A DNA stretch of 24,800 nt from Clostridiales bacterium. Lineage in GTDB: Bacteria; Bacillota; Clostridia; Lachnospirales; Lachnospiraceae. Both the position numbers and the translations under genes were made by a program. Positions 1 to 7,999 of the stretch are shown piece by piece. The stretch lies in contig JAHZHF010000017.1 of assembly GCA_019420405.1 (NCBI GenBank), positions 1 to 24,800 of the forward strand. The letters are read 5' to 3'. The notes under the pieces were generated by a model, which searched no databases, was not told the DNA's origin, and saw only the letters and a program-made list of their open reading frames with translations. Numbering within the stretch: the stretch's first letter is position 1; every line of letters begins with the position of its first letter.

Positions 1-1022
1 ATAACCACACCGGCAAAAATCCCTACCGCCACGGATACTCCCTGAGACTGCTTCTTGAGCATTCTAAGGCTTTTAAAATCTCCCGCGCCGATTACATTTC
101 CCACAATCACACAGGCAGCGGACACCACGCCTGTAACAACGACGCCCGAGAGCTGGCTGATATTGGCATATATGGCATTCGCGGACACCACTTCCGTTCC
201 CATTCTTCCGAGCACCATTGACACAACTGACTCCCCCAGCGCCCAGAACAATTCGTTAACAATTACAGGGATACTCGTCCTGAAATACTGTCCGGTCAGT
301 GACGGGGACTTTTCTTCCTCTCCACGAATAAGCCTCCGGAAATGACCGATAATCCCCAGCTTCTTCTCACATTTCACAAGATACATAACTAACAGGATGC
401 ACTCTGCTGCTCTCGCGCACAGAGTACCGACAGCAGCACCCTCAACACCCATCTGCGGAGCGCCAAATTTTCCAAATATCAGGATATAGTTTATTCCACC
501 ATTGATACAGAGCGCCACCGCGGACAGAACCATAGCGATCCGCACAGTATGAACCGCTCTCAGTACACATGTCGTTGCAGCAGTCATAGTAAAAAACAAG
601 TACGACCAGCCTACAATCCGCAGATAACTGACGCCCACCTCAATGACAGCCTCATCTTTCGTAAACATCCGCATAACCGGCCCGGGCAGAAACACTGCAG
701 CCAGCGCCGCTGCTGCTGCGAATGCAAAAGCTGTTGCATAAGTATACGTCAGTATTTTTCGTATCGACGTCATGTCCTTCCTGCCCCAGTACTGGGAGAT
801 CAACACTCCGGCTCCGCTGCCGATCCCATTCACCACCATAGTCACCACAAAGAATACCTGATTAGCAAGAGAAGATGCCGACAGCGGCACCTCCCCAAGC
901 TGGCCCAGCATCAGTGTATCCAGAAGGTTTACAATGAAACCGAGCAGGCTCTGTACTGCGATCGGAACCGCAATTGATACCATGAGCCTCATATATCCGT
1001 TCTTTTTCATTCTGTCAGTCAT
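1..1022 (-). CDS. MATE family efflux transporter (3' end outside window)
   Basis: Minus-strand reading frame open from base 1022 to the window edge, giving at least 340 residues of a protein that is usually about 450. The translation is very hydrophobic and reads as a MATE transporter: an N-terminal amphipathic start (MTDRMKKNGYMRLM), then a first helix pair with MLGQLGEVPLSASSLANQ, followed by GIGSGAGVLISQYWGRKD, typical of the first helical bundle. The second bundle repeats the pattern (ELFWALGESVVSMVLGRMG). MATE proteins export cationic drugs or metabolites using Na+ or H+ gradients. The ATG at 1022 overlaps the stop of the upstream SIS gene by 8 bases (ATGACTGA), so translation is probably coupled; an alternative start is the ATG at 1010. 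Its place at the end of a PTS operon suggests export of a by-product or toxic analogue, but that is inference. Family call is firm; substrate unknown. Confidence 0.9.
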   Translation of the reverse strand, partial: MTDRMKKNGYMRLMVSIAVPIAVQSLLGFIVNLLDTLMLGQLGEVPLSASSLANQVFFVVTMVVNGIGSGAGVLISQYWGRKDMTSIRKILTYTYATAFAFAAAAALAAVFLPGPVMRMFTKDEAVIEVGVSYLRIVGWSYLFFTMTAATTCVLRAVHTVRIAMVLSAVALCINGGINYILIFGKFGAPQMGVEGAAVGTLCARAAECILLVMYLVKCEKKLGIIGHFRRLIRGEEEKSPSLTGQYFRTSIPVIVNELFWALGESVVSMVLGRMGTEVVSANAIYANISQLSGVVVTGVVSAACVIVGNVIGAGDFKSLRMLKKQSQGVSVAVGIFAGVV

Positions 1023-2073
1023 GCGTCTTAAAATAACTCTCCATCACACTGTTATCATGAGGTGCAAACAAGTCTCTCCCCCCGTCATAAGCGAGCCTGT
1101 AAGCGATGATCTGAACTATCGGCGCCAGCTCCAGAGCCGTAAAATTCTCCGTCTTAAGCTCCACCTTCAAATCACTGTCATCTACAACATTCCGCCCGGC
1201 CACAAAACCGTTTCCTTTTACTTCCTTCATCCACCGTGCCAGCGACAGGCCCTTCTGCTCTTCCGTTCCGTCATTGAGCACGATCACACAGTGGTTGTAA
1301 TTATAACCGTAGTTCGGTCCGTGCATCCCTTCCTCCAGCTCATATCCGACAGAGGCGATCTGAGGAGTCTCCCACACCTTCATCGCACCCTCCAGAGCCA
1401 ATCCGTACATACTCCCCGCCCCGGTAAACACAATGAGCTGAGACTGGAACATCCTTCGCCGCGCTGTATCCATCCACTTAAGAGCTGCGCTGCACACCTC
1501 CCGGTTGCTCCCGGCAGCAAGTGACGCTTCTTCAAGATAAGCGTTAAACACTTCCTCTTCAAGATTGCCGTAGAGCTTTCCGATCTCCAGCCCTAGTAGC
1601 ATCTGAGTAAATACTGACGCGCAATATCCGATCGTACGCATCGGGTACTCTTCATATCCGCATCCCATGTTGATAAAGATTCCACTCTCTTTCGCAAGCG
1701 GAGTATCCGCTGATTCGGAGATGGCAGCCGTCAGAAACCCATTGTCTCTGAACTGTTTCTGTGCCTTTCTCACGAAACTGGACGTTCCGGTCTGGGAGGT
1801 AAACACATAGAGCGCATTGGGATTACGCACAAAAGTCTGGAACATAAATTCATTCGCTGTCACCACCGTTGTTCTCAGGCCGCTCACCTTTTCCACAAAA
1901 GGCCGCGACGTCACAGCGGATGTATTGGACGTTCCGGAACCGATGAAGATGATTTCATCAATCCTGCGATCTGCGACCGCCCGGCGCAGATCGGAAAAAT
2001 AATTCTCCCGTTCTTTCAAAATGCCCTCCAGCACTTCCGGAACCCGTTCAATACAATCCAGAAATGATACCAT
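1015..2073 (-). CDS. SIS-domain sugar-phosphate deglycase/isomerase (GfrF/FrlB-like)
   Basis: 352 residues with two SIS domains, roughly residues 38-165 and 205-330. The first carries the phosphosugar loop IGSGTSNTSA (44-53) and FTSQTGTSS (91-99). The second carries FTGAGSMYGLALEGAMK (216-232) and ELEEGMHGP (245-253), where Glu and His residues match the catalytic region of GlmS-isomerase-like proteins. No glutaminase domain is present, so it is not GlmS. Stand-alone proteins of this size next to mannose-family PTS genes include the Salmonella GfrE/GfrF deglycases, which split 6-phosphorylated glucoselysine or fructoselysine into hexose-6-phosphate and lysine. Position directly after IIABCD supports acting on the PTS product. 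It could instead be an amino-sugar deaminase or isomerase. The start ATG has an AAGGGGAAG ribosome site in the 63-base gap after IID. Confidence 0.85.
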   Translation of the reverse strand: MVSFLDCIERVPEVLEGILKERENYFSDLRRAVADRRIDEIIFIGSGTSNTSAVTSRPFVEKVSGLRTTVVTANEFMFQTFVRNPNALYVFTSQTGTSSFVRKAQKQFRDNGFLTAAISESADTPLAKESGIFINMGCGYEEYPMRTIGYCASVFTQMLLGLEIGKLYGNLEEEVFNAYLEEASLAAGSNREVCSAALKWMDTARRRMFQSQLIVFTGAGSMYGLALEGAMKVWETPQIASVGYELEEGMHGPNYGYNYNHCVIVLNDGTEEQKGLSLARWMKEVKGNGFVAGRNVVDDSDLKVELKTENFTALELAPIVQIIAYRLAYDGGRDLFAPHDNSVMESYFKTHD

Positions 2074-2136
2074 TTTTCTTCCCCTTTCTTCTCAAAGTTT
2101 ATAGGCAATTCAGCCCGTGCTATCTCTCTGCCGAAC

Positions 2137-2961
2137 TTAGAAAAGTCCAATCACCTTACCGAGCACGCCGAATACCATCAGGCCAAGCATCAGCCAGATC
2201 GGTTTCACGTTCTTGTTGAGCAGCTTGTAGCACACAAATGTGAGCAGCAGCGGAAGCAGATTCGGGAAGATTGAATCCAGCATATCCTGAACTACGAGTT
2301 CCGATCCCTGTATATTCAATACCGCCGACAAATTAAAGCTCACCATCGAGCACACCATGGCGCCTACCGTCATAAGTCCGACGATTCCCGCGCCCTTCGT
2401 CACCTGCCCGAGGAGACCGTTCTCGCTCGCTTTTTTCACAAAACTGGAGCCCATATTATATCCTGCAAACACACCATAGTAACGGAGCAGGTGTGCAATG
2501 ATATTGTAAATCAGCAGATGAAGGATCACTCCGAGGAAATTGCCTTCTGCTGCCAGTGAGATACCGATACCAAGCGTAATGATCCTCAGTGATCCCTGAA
2601 AAATAGAGTCACCGATTCCCGCAAACGGTCCCATCAGAGACAGTTTCACAGCATTGATTGAATTCTTGTCAAAGGTCGGATCCTCAGACGCTTCTTTTTC
2701 CATTGAGGTTGAAAGCCCGGTAATAAATCCTCCCATCGTAGGTGTCGTATTAAAGAGCTCGTAGTGCCTCTTATACGCTTCAATCCTGTCTTCTTCATTT
2801 TTATAATACCGTTTGATTACAGGAATCATGGTATAGACATAGCCAAGCCCCTGCATTCTCTCATAGTTGTATGTAGAGCTCAGTGTCATCGTGCGCCAGA
2901 ACACTTTTTTGAGCATCTTTTTATCTTCTTTATCCTGGACTGTAAATGCATTATTAATCAT
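2137..2961 (-). CDS. PTS mannose/fructose/sorbose-family IID component
   Basis: 274 residues; one of the two membrane subunits of a mannose-family PTS permease. The conserved cytoplasmic block is visible: PTMGGFITGLSTSMEKE (about residues 54-70), followed by KLSLMGPFAGIGDSIFQGSL, the family's GP-AG-GD motif. Membrane helices follow, and the C-terminus is hydrophobic (WLMLGLMVFGVLGKVIGLF). The gene starts inside the last codons of IIC (8-base overlap), with AGGAGG nine bases before the ATG at 2961. IID works with IIC to translocate the sugar while IIB phosphorylates it. The N-terminus MINNAFTVQDKEDKK is ordinary for the family. An alternative start is the internal Met16, but the ribosome site favours the longer form. 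Confidence 0.95.
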   Translation of the reverse strand: MINNAFTVQDKEDKKMLKKVFWRTMTLSSTYNYERMQGLGYVYTMIPVIKRYYKNEEDRIEAYKRHYELFNTTPTMGGFITGLSTSMEKEASEDPTFDKNSINAVKLSLMGPFAGIGDSIFQGSLRIITLGIGISLAAEGNFLGVILHLLIYNIIAHLLRYYGVFAGYNMGSSFVKKASENGLLGQVTKGAGIVGLMTVGAMVCSMVSFNLSAVLNIQGSELVVQDMLDSIFPNLLPLLLTFVCYKLLNKNVKPIWLMLGLMVFGVLGKVIGLF

Positions 2962-3754
2962 TGAACAAATCCTCCTCTACACTTGTATTTCCCGTTCCCG
3001 CAGCAGCCGCTGCCGCTGCTTTGCTTCCTTCTCTCTCTGTCATGATAACGATAACCGCAAGGATCACTCCCGCACATGCCACTGCGAGGATCGGAGCGTT
3101 AAAGTAGCTCACCATAATGACGCCAAGGAAGAAGTACACAGCCATCTTTCCGGACCACATCATCTTGAGCAGAAGTGCGAATCCCACTGCCGGCATCAGG
3201 TTTGTCGCATAATCGAGACCACTCTGAACCACTTCCGGAATCGCATTGATCAGTCCCTCTGCGAATCCTGTTCCGAATGCCAGCGCCGCAAAGAGAACGA
3301 TCATTTTCGGAGCTTCCGGAAGGAAAGATACAAGAATATGTACTCTCTCGATCCCTTTCACATCCCCTCTTTCACAGAGTTTTTCCACATACGGGTTTAC
3401 CAGACCGTTGATCAGATATTTTACCAGCGTAAATGTGGCACCCAGGGTTGCAATCGGCACTGCAAGGGTAAGAGCCGCTTCTACGTCCTGACCCATTGTA
3501 ATGGAGAAGGCCGTTCCAAGCACGGAACCAAGCGTCGCGTCAGCCGGAAGTGTTCCGCCGATCTGCATAACTCCAAGGAAAATAAGCTGCAAAGTTGCAC
3601 CCGCCACAACTCCTGCGGTGAAATCGCCAAGAACCACCCCCACGATCGGACACAGAACCAGCGGTGTATTTACCATCGGATAGGCATACCATGCCTCTGC
3701 CCAGGTTGCAACCCAGACAATAATTGTAATGATTAAAGCTGCCTGAATACTCAT
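2954..3754 (-). CDS. PTS mannose/fructose/sorbose-family IIC component
   Basis: 266 residues, mostly hydrophobic helices. The family block GDFTAGVVAGATLQLIFLG, continuing into MQIGGTLPADATLGSVLG, lies at about residues 43-80 and is the standard sugar-site region of mannose-type IIC. The C-terminal tail is unusually rich in Ala (KAAAAAAAGTGN) before the overlap with IID. AGGAGGGAA precedes the ATG at 3754. It forms the membrane channel with IID. The order IIA-IIB-IIC-IID as four separate genes is as in levDEFG and gfrABCD rather than the fused IIAB of manX. Confidence 0.95.
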   Translation of the reverse strand: MSIQAALIITIIVWVATWAEAWYAYPMVNTPLVLCPIVGVVLGDFTAGVVAGATLQLIFLGVMQIGGTLPADATLGSVLGTAFSITMGQDVEAALTLAVPIATLGATFTLVKYLINGLVNPYVEKLCERGDVKGIERVHILVSFLPEAPKMIVLFAALAFGTGFAEGLINAIPEVVQSGLDYATNLMPAVGFALLLKMMWSGKMAVYFFLGVIMVSYFNAPILAVACAGVILAVIVIMTEREGSKAAAAAAAGTGNTSVEEDLFND

Positions 3755-3778
3755 ATTATTATTCCCTCCTCTTTTTTA

Positions 3779-4258
3779 TCAATAGTTTTTCAGTGCTTCT
3801 TCCAGTGTCTTTGCCGAATCTGACGGAACCATTCTGAATTCCACAGACTCAGTAAGCGCCTGCAGTTTTTTCAGATTTTCAACATCTTCGTCGTTAACGT
3901 GAACAGCCGCGGCAATCAGCTTGCTTCCCTCTTTTTTCTTGATTCCTCCGATATTAACGTGTTTGATCTGATCTGTTTTCTCACAGAGCCTTACAGCATC
4001 GGCCACATTTTTCACAATTACGAAGATTGCAATATCCTTGGATCTCGGATCGTTAAGAAGTGCTGCTCCGTCATCGATCGACCGTATTGCCAGTTTCATG
4101 CCGCTCGGCTTCGCCATCTTGAGGGCCATCTTCGCCATCTCATTTTCCATTACCTCATCATTCGCAATCAGAATGGAGGTCGCATTTACATTTCCCACCC
4201 ACGTTACAGCCACCTGGCCATGGAGAAGTCTTTCATCAATTCTCATCAGTTTTACCAT
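3779..4258 (-). CDS. PTS mannose/fructose/sorbose-family IIB component
   Basis: 159 residues, full length for a stand-alone mannose-family IIB. The phosphorylation site is visible at the N-terminus, RIDERLLHGQV, with His13 as the expected phosphocarrier. The fold continues through ILIANDEV and HVNIGG, both common to the family. The start codon lies within the end of the IIA gene (7-base overlap), so the two are probably made in equal amounts. IIB takes phosphate from IIA His9 and passes it to the incoming sugar, usually at C6. This makes a 6-phosphosugar that fits the downstream SIS enzyme. Confidence 0.95.
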   Translation of the reverse strand: MVKLMRIDERLLHGQVAVTWVGNVNATSILIANDEVMENEMAKMALKMAKPSGMKLAIRSIDDGAALLNDPRSKDIAIFVIVKNVADAVRLCEKTDQIKHVNIGGIKKKEGSKLIAAAVHVNDEDVENLKKLQALTESVEFRMVPSDSAKTLEEALKNY

Positions 4259-4680
4259 AATCCATCATCCTCCTTTTTTTCCGCGTCCCCCATCACTTCC
4301 GCATTCAGGAACTGAATTCCCTCGCGCGCTTCCGCAATATAATCCTCCGCCATCTCTGCCAGGCTCTTATTCTCCGGCATAAGCGCCAGATCCAGGATCA
4401 AATTCAGGTTCATGCCGGATAAAATACTCACATTCGGTTCCATCATAAGCTCTACGACCGCATTGCAGGCGCTCCCCCCCTTGATATCACACACAATGAC
4501 AAACTCATCGTCAGGAGACGACGCCATCAGTTTTTTGATCTCTTCGAGAATTGCCTGGGGGGTGCCCCATGTATCCAGTCCGAAAGCATCCATCTGACAG
4601 GAACTGCCCAGAATCATAACCGCTGCGCTTTTCATTCCCTCTGCCAGGCTTCCGTGCGAAGCCAATACCAGTCTTCTCAT
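4252..4680 (-). CDS. PTS mannose/fructose/sorbose-family IIA component
   Basis: 142 residues. The N-terminal LVLASHGSLAEGMKSA places the phosphorylated His at position 9, as in mannose-type IIA domains. VIVCDIKGGSACNAVVEL corresponds to the D-x-x-GGSP-x-N region, here with Ala-Cys after the Ser instead of the usual Pro. First gene of the PTS operon; AAGGAGGGAAAGG lies directly before the ATG at 4680. It receives phosphate from HPr. Because the activator upstream has its own IIA-like and PRD domains, transport activity is likely sensed through phosphate flow, as known for LevR. Confidence 0.95.
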   Translation of the reverse strand: MRRLVLASHGSLAEGMKSAAVMILGSSCQMDAFGLDTWGTPQAILEEIKKLMASSPDDEFVIVCDIKGGSACNAVVELMMEPNVSILSGMNLNLILDLALMPENKSLAEMAEDYIAEAREGIQFLNAEVMGDAEKKEDDGLW

Positions 4681-4730
4681 CCTTTCCCTCCTTTCCTTTT
4701 CGCTGTCTGCGTTTTCTGCCCTTATATATA

Positions 4731-4756
4731 AGCAACATTCTTTTTCAGGCGTGCCA
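4731..4756 (-). promoter_or_regulatory. Candidate sigma-54 promoter halves with abnormal spacing
   Basis: On the minus strand TGGCAC (4751-4756) matches the -24 half and TTGCT (4731-4735) the -12 half of a sigma-54 promoter, 50-75 bases before the IIA start. The GG-to-GC distance is 20 bases instead of the invariant 10, exactly one extra helical turn. No correctly spaced GG-N10-GC pair was found between the regulator's terminator and IIA. Either this is not the promoter, or it is a decayed or unusual one. An overlapping CTTATATATAAG palindrome (4721-4732) could instead serve a sigma-70 type promoter. Confidence 0.3.
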
Positions 4757-4853
4757 GCTTTGTGATTTTATTTTTAAATTATTTTTTATTTTCCTCCCAT
4801 CCCGCCATTTTACAGGCTTTTCGGGTTTTAAATTTTTTTCATTTTTAAAGTGC

Positions 4854-4887
4854 AAAAAACCTGCTGCCATAGATAAGCAGCAGGTTT
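4854..4887 (-). terminator. Rho-independent terminator of the LevR-like gene
   Basis: Perfect 11-bp stem (4857-4867 with 4877-4887, arms AAACCTGCTGC and GCAGCAGGTTT) and a 9-base loop. On the minus strand it is followed by a run of six T. It ends the regulator transcript before the PTS operon, so the operon needs its own promoter. Confidence 0.85.
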
Positions 4888-4914
4888 CGTCACTATTTTA
4901 TGATTTTCGTCACT
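4885..4914 (-). promoter_or_regulatory. Direct repeat, candidate upstream activating site
   Basis: Two exact copies of AGTGACGAAA (minus strand), at 4905-4914 and 4885-4894, separated by 10 bases, so they repeat every 20 bases (two helical turns). They lie downstream of the activator stop codon and about 130 bases upstream of the putative -24 element, a normal distance for a sigma-54 enhancer. Assignment to the LevR-like protein is inference. Confidence 0.45.
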
Positions 4915-4977
4915 GAGAGCGGCTATCGTCTCTCCCGGGCTCGCTGTTCTCTTGTTACTATTCACAGTAACTTCCTG

Positions 4978-7782
4978 TTACATCTTATAAATATATTCGT
5001 ACAGATACGCCGCCTCCGATGCAGGCACAACAATGCCGTAATACTCCTCCACCTTTTTGAAACATTCTCTGACGATCGTTATAAATTCTCTCTGCTCCTG
5101 GACAAATTCCAGAACCCCTTCGTAATTCACGCCTTCCCTGTCCGTCAGGAGCCTCTCGATCATACAGCAGATATGAACGTAAAGCCCCGCCTTGATACGG
5201 TTTTGGAACGCAACCCCCGTCCTCACCTGGAGCTGCCGGATGATCTCCTCCGCAAAACCAATCACCTTCTCCGGATTCAGGATTGTCAGATAGCTCACCA
5301 GATTCGTGAGCGAGAAGTTCCTGACCAGATTATCATTAAACTGCTTTACCTCCTCTTTGTCCAGAATATTGGACAGCATCCGCGTAAATTCCTCCGTATT
5401 GTGCTGCTGAACTATGTCTTCCAGCGAGATATACGGAATATTCCCAATTCCCGGATCATGAGTCCCTACGATTGAGAGCACATTATACTTTTCAAACACC
5501 GGCGACTTTTTCCCGTACTCAGACAGACTCTTGTAATTATAGGGTATTGTCTGGATTCCAGCCCCGTCTGGAAGGCTCTGCCCCAACAGATCCGCAATTC
5601 GCTCCGCCGTCCCCATACCTGTCGCACACACAGTCAGAACCGCCAGAGACTTCTTCCTGTTTTCAAGGAAAAAGCACTCCGGTTCAGACCGGTATCCCTT
5701 AATATTATCCAGTATATTTTTTATCGGGACGCCTCTTAAAATATCTTCCCCAATCTGAAGCATCATCCTCATGGACACATCCCCTACCAGGCCGAGATTG
5801 ATATTATCCAGCACATCGATCTTTTTGTAAATCTCCATAAGAGATCCCAGATCCACCATCAGAATAATATCTTTCACTCCATACATCTGGCGTATGTAAG
5901 CAGACAGCTTGCGGGCAACTGTCTCACTGCTCACATCAACGGGCATGTCAATCCCCTCGAACACATGGCTTCCCAGAATATGATCCGCAGTAGCCGCCAT
6001 GCTGCTTGCTGTACTGTATCCATGTGCCAGTACAACTCCCATCGTCTGCTGTTTCTCCATATGCGTCGTGAACGTGGATACCGCGATACTCAAATCCAGC
6101 ACCCCCAGCGGATCGAGATTCTTGCCCAGACTTCCACTGATCTCCCCGCACAGCTCCGCCATGAACCGATCCTGCCCCGCATCCTTCCTGTTGAAAATAT
6201 CCTGCGCCCTCAAGATAATGTCCGGATGTTTTCGCTGCAGCCGGTCACAGGAGCTTCCGTTCTGGAGATAATCGCAGATAAAACGGCCCACATTTAAGAT
6301 GTCCTGGTTTGAAAAGGTAATCCCTCGGCGCTTTCCTACCGCCATACACGCACGCCTGACAATCTCCATATACAGACTGGCCTTGGGGTTATCCTCACTG
6401 GCGTTGTCCATGCTCAGATCATCCAGATACTGTAGAAACCTGTTCTGACTCACTGTGATCAGATCCTCGTCCGCCTCATCCTTAAGAATCTTCTCATACT
6501 GGAAGATCAAATCCCGGTTCAGGGCATAGACCTTCTTCTCCACCCTGAGTTCCCTCTGCAGATCCTCCATCTCGAGCACACGCGTTTCCTCCAGATCCGC
6601 TGTACGCACGACACGGCTCTTCAAGATATAATCCGGAAGGTGATACACCTGAATTACCATATCCTTATCCGGCTGACTCTGGGCGTCCAGCCAGGCATTT
6701 GCGACGCAGGTGCGCACACAATTCACAAGTTCACCGACATTTCCTTTGAATTCATATTTCAGAACACTCTGGTACGCTGCCGAAACGATCCGTATCCGCC
6801 TCTCAACCCGTTCCTTCTCCTTTTGCAGAAGAAAACAGAGAATCTCCTTCTTCTCATAGACCGGTCTCTCCTCCAGAGAAGGCAGGCTTGTCACCAGCGG
6901 GATTCTCCGCATCAGTGTTTTTAAAAGTGCGACCTCAGGATTCTCCGTCGTTGCCATTACAATCCTCGTACTCGCCGTATACCACTTTTCATTATCCCCC
7001 ACCATATGATACTGTCCCTTATCCATAAAATGGAAAAGTTTCTCCTGGCACTGGGAGGTCAGGCAGTGCACTTCATCCAGAAACAAAAGACCTCCGTCAG
7101 CAAGGCTGATCAACCCTCTCCGGTCTTTATCTGCCCCGGTGTACGCCCCTTTCCGGTATCCGAACAGATTGGTGAGGAACAACTCTTCATTGTCCGCATA
7201 CTCCGCACAGTTCACACTCACAAACTGCCCTTCCGCGCCGATAATCTTCTTCTCCTGTGCATATTCAAACATCAGCCGGGCCAGATAGCTCTTCCCCGTA
7301 CCTGTCTCTCCAAGCAGAAGAATCGGCAGCCCGGTTTTCGGATAGGTAATCGCCGCTTTACACTGCTCCACATTGTAGCTTAAGCTTCCCCGGCTTCCCA
7401 CCAGATCCGCAAATACGTCCTTTTTCCCACCGCTTCCCAATTCCTCTTTAAGCTCCGCCAGAGAAGCGAAAACATATCTGCCCGCCATACTGCTTCGATC
7501 TTCCTCTCCACTTCCGCTGCCCCCTTCCCGGCGAATTTCTTCGCCTCTCCCGGGCAGTTCCGCCAGGATTCTGCCCGCGAAAAAGTACACAGGCCTGGAA
7601 TTCACCTTGACCACAAGGCCTTCCGCCACCGCTTCATTCAGATACTGACTCACCACCGTGCGGCTCATCTCCATTTCATCCGCCACAGACGCAGCCGTGC
7701 AGCGCTCCGGATTCTCAAAGTCAATTTCTCCGCTTATTTTTTCCAGATAGTCCAATACTCTTTTCTTCGTATCCCGTCCCAA
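4978..7782 (-). CDS. LevR-like sigma-54 transcriptional activator with PRD and PTS-like domains
   Basis: 934 residues, close to Bacillus LevR. N-terminal HTH at about 5-65 (SVADEMEMSRTVVSQYLNEA); AAA+ domain at about 125-365 with Walker A GETGTGKS (158-165), the sigma-54 contact loop GAYTGA (212-217; Tyr instead of Phe is a common variant) and Walker B LLFLDE (232-237). A PRD-like region follows (about 440-560). An EIIA-mannose-like domain begins near 580 with VVLAHGYS (His587). An EIIB-like domain begins near 711 with LTVCATGMGTAE (Cys719), and a C-terminal PRD has His870 (GLYVHICCMIERLL). In LevR, HPr and EIIB phosphorylate such histidines to switch activity with PTS flux. Genes on either side (PTS operon and rpoN) fit this. 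The expected target is the PTS operon downstream on the same strand. Confidence 0.95.
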   Translation of the reverse strand: MGRDTKKRVLDYLEKISGEIDFENPERCTAASVADEMEMSRTVVSQYLNEAVAEGLVVKVNSRPVYFFAGRILAELPGRGEEIRREGGSGSGEEDRSSMAGRYVFASLAELKEELGSGGKKDVFADLVGSRGSLSYNVEQCKAAITYPKTGLPILLLGETGTGKSYLARLMFEYAQEKKIIGAEGQFVSVNCAEYADNEELFLTNLFGYRKGAYTGADKDRRGLISLADGGLLFLDEVHCLTSQCQEKLFHFMDKGQYHMVGDNEKWYTASTRIVMATTENPEVALLKTLMRRIPLVTSLPSLEERPVYEKKEILCFLLQKEKERVERRIRIVSAAYQSVLKYEFKGNVGELVNCVRTCVANAWLDAQSQPDKDMVIQVYHLPDYILKSRVVRTADLEETRVLEMEDLQRELRVEKKVYALNRDLIFQYEKILKDEADEDLITVSQNRFLQYLDDLSMDNASEDNPKASLYMEIVRRACMAVGKRRGITFSNQDILNVGRFICDYLQNGSSCDRLQRKHPDIILRAQDIFNRKDAGQDRFMAELCGEISGSLGKNLDPLGVLDLSIAVSTFTTHMEKQQTMGVVLAHGYSTASSMAATADHILGSHVFEGIDMPVDVSSETVARKLSAYIRQMYGVKDIILMVDLGSLMEIYKKIDVLDNINLGLVGDVSMRMMLQIGEDILRGVPIKNILDNIKGYRSEPECFFLENRKKSLAVLTVCATGMGTAERIADLLGQSLPDGAGIQTIPYNYKSLSEYGKKSPVFEKYNVLSIVGTHDPGIGNIPYISLEDIVQQHNTEEFTRMLSNILDKEEVKQFNDNLVRNFSLTNLVSYLTILNPEKVIGFAEEIIRQLQVRTGVAFQNRIKAGLYVHICCMIERLLTDREGVNYEGVLEFVQEQREFITIVRECFKKVEEYYGIVVPASEAAYLYEYIYKM

Positions 7783-7999
7783 ATCTTGTCCCTCCCGGCG
7801 GGTTGTCTTTGATCACACCCGCGCAATTTCCATCACCACTCGATGCAGTTAATATATCATATCTTTAACAGTTCAGCCATAGGGCTGTTCGTCGATGCGT
7901 AAAACATCGGCCCACAACTCTGTTTACAAAAAAGTTCTCAAGAGATATTATTATATCAATACAGCCCCCATATGTCAGGGCGGCAGAATGGAGTTTCCA
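7783..7999. promoter_or_regulatory. Divergent intergenic region between the activator gene and rpoN
   Basis: 217 bases without a convincing gene. It contains an AT-rich core with the inverted repeat GTTAA (7848-7852) N12 TTAAC (7865-7869), which could be a regulator site or part of overlapping promoters. I could not assign a well-spaced -35/-10 pair for either direction. The rpoN frame is open upstream to an ATG at 7895, but that extension has no homology-like features and lacks a good ribosome site. Confidence 0.35.

Noticed and set aside
934..1524. Plus-strand open frame of 196 codons over the MATE/SIS junction
   Set aside because: Antisense to two convincing genes and without a ribosome site or family resemblance.
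2867..3736. Long plus-strand open frame of 289 codons, rich in Cys, His and Arg
   Set aside because: It is antisense to the IID and IIC genes, which have clear family motifs, overlaps and ribosome sites. The Cys/His-rich composition is the usual mirror of hydrophobic membrane-protein coding DNA.
4851..4872. TGGCAG followed by TTGCA on the minus strand as a sigma-54 promoter
   Set aside because: GG and GC are 13 bases apart, and the sequence is the 3' arm and T-run of the regulator's terminator.
7895..7999. Upstream-extended start of rpoN at 7895
   Set aside because: Adds 35 residues before region I that sigma-54 proteins do not have; better ribosome sites lie before 7988 and 8000.
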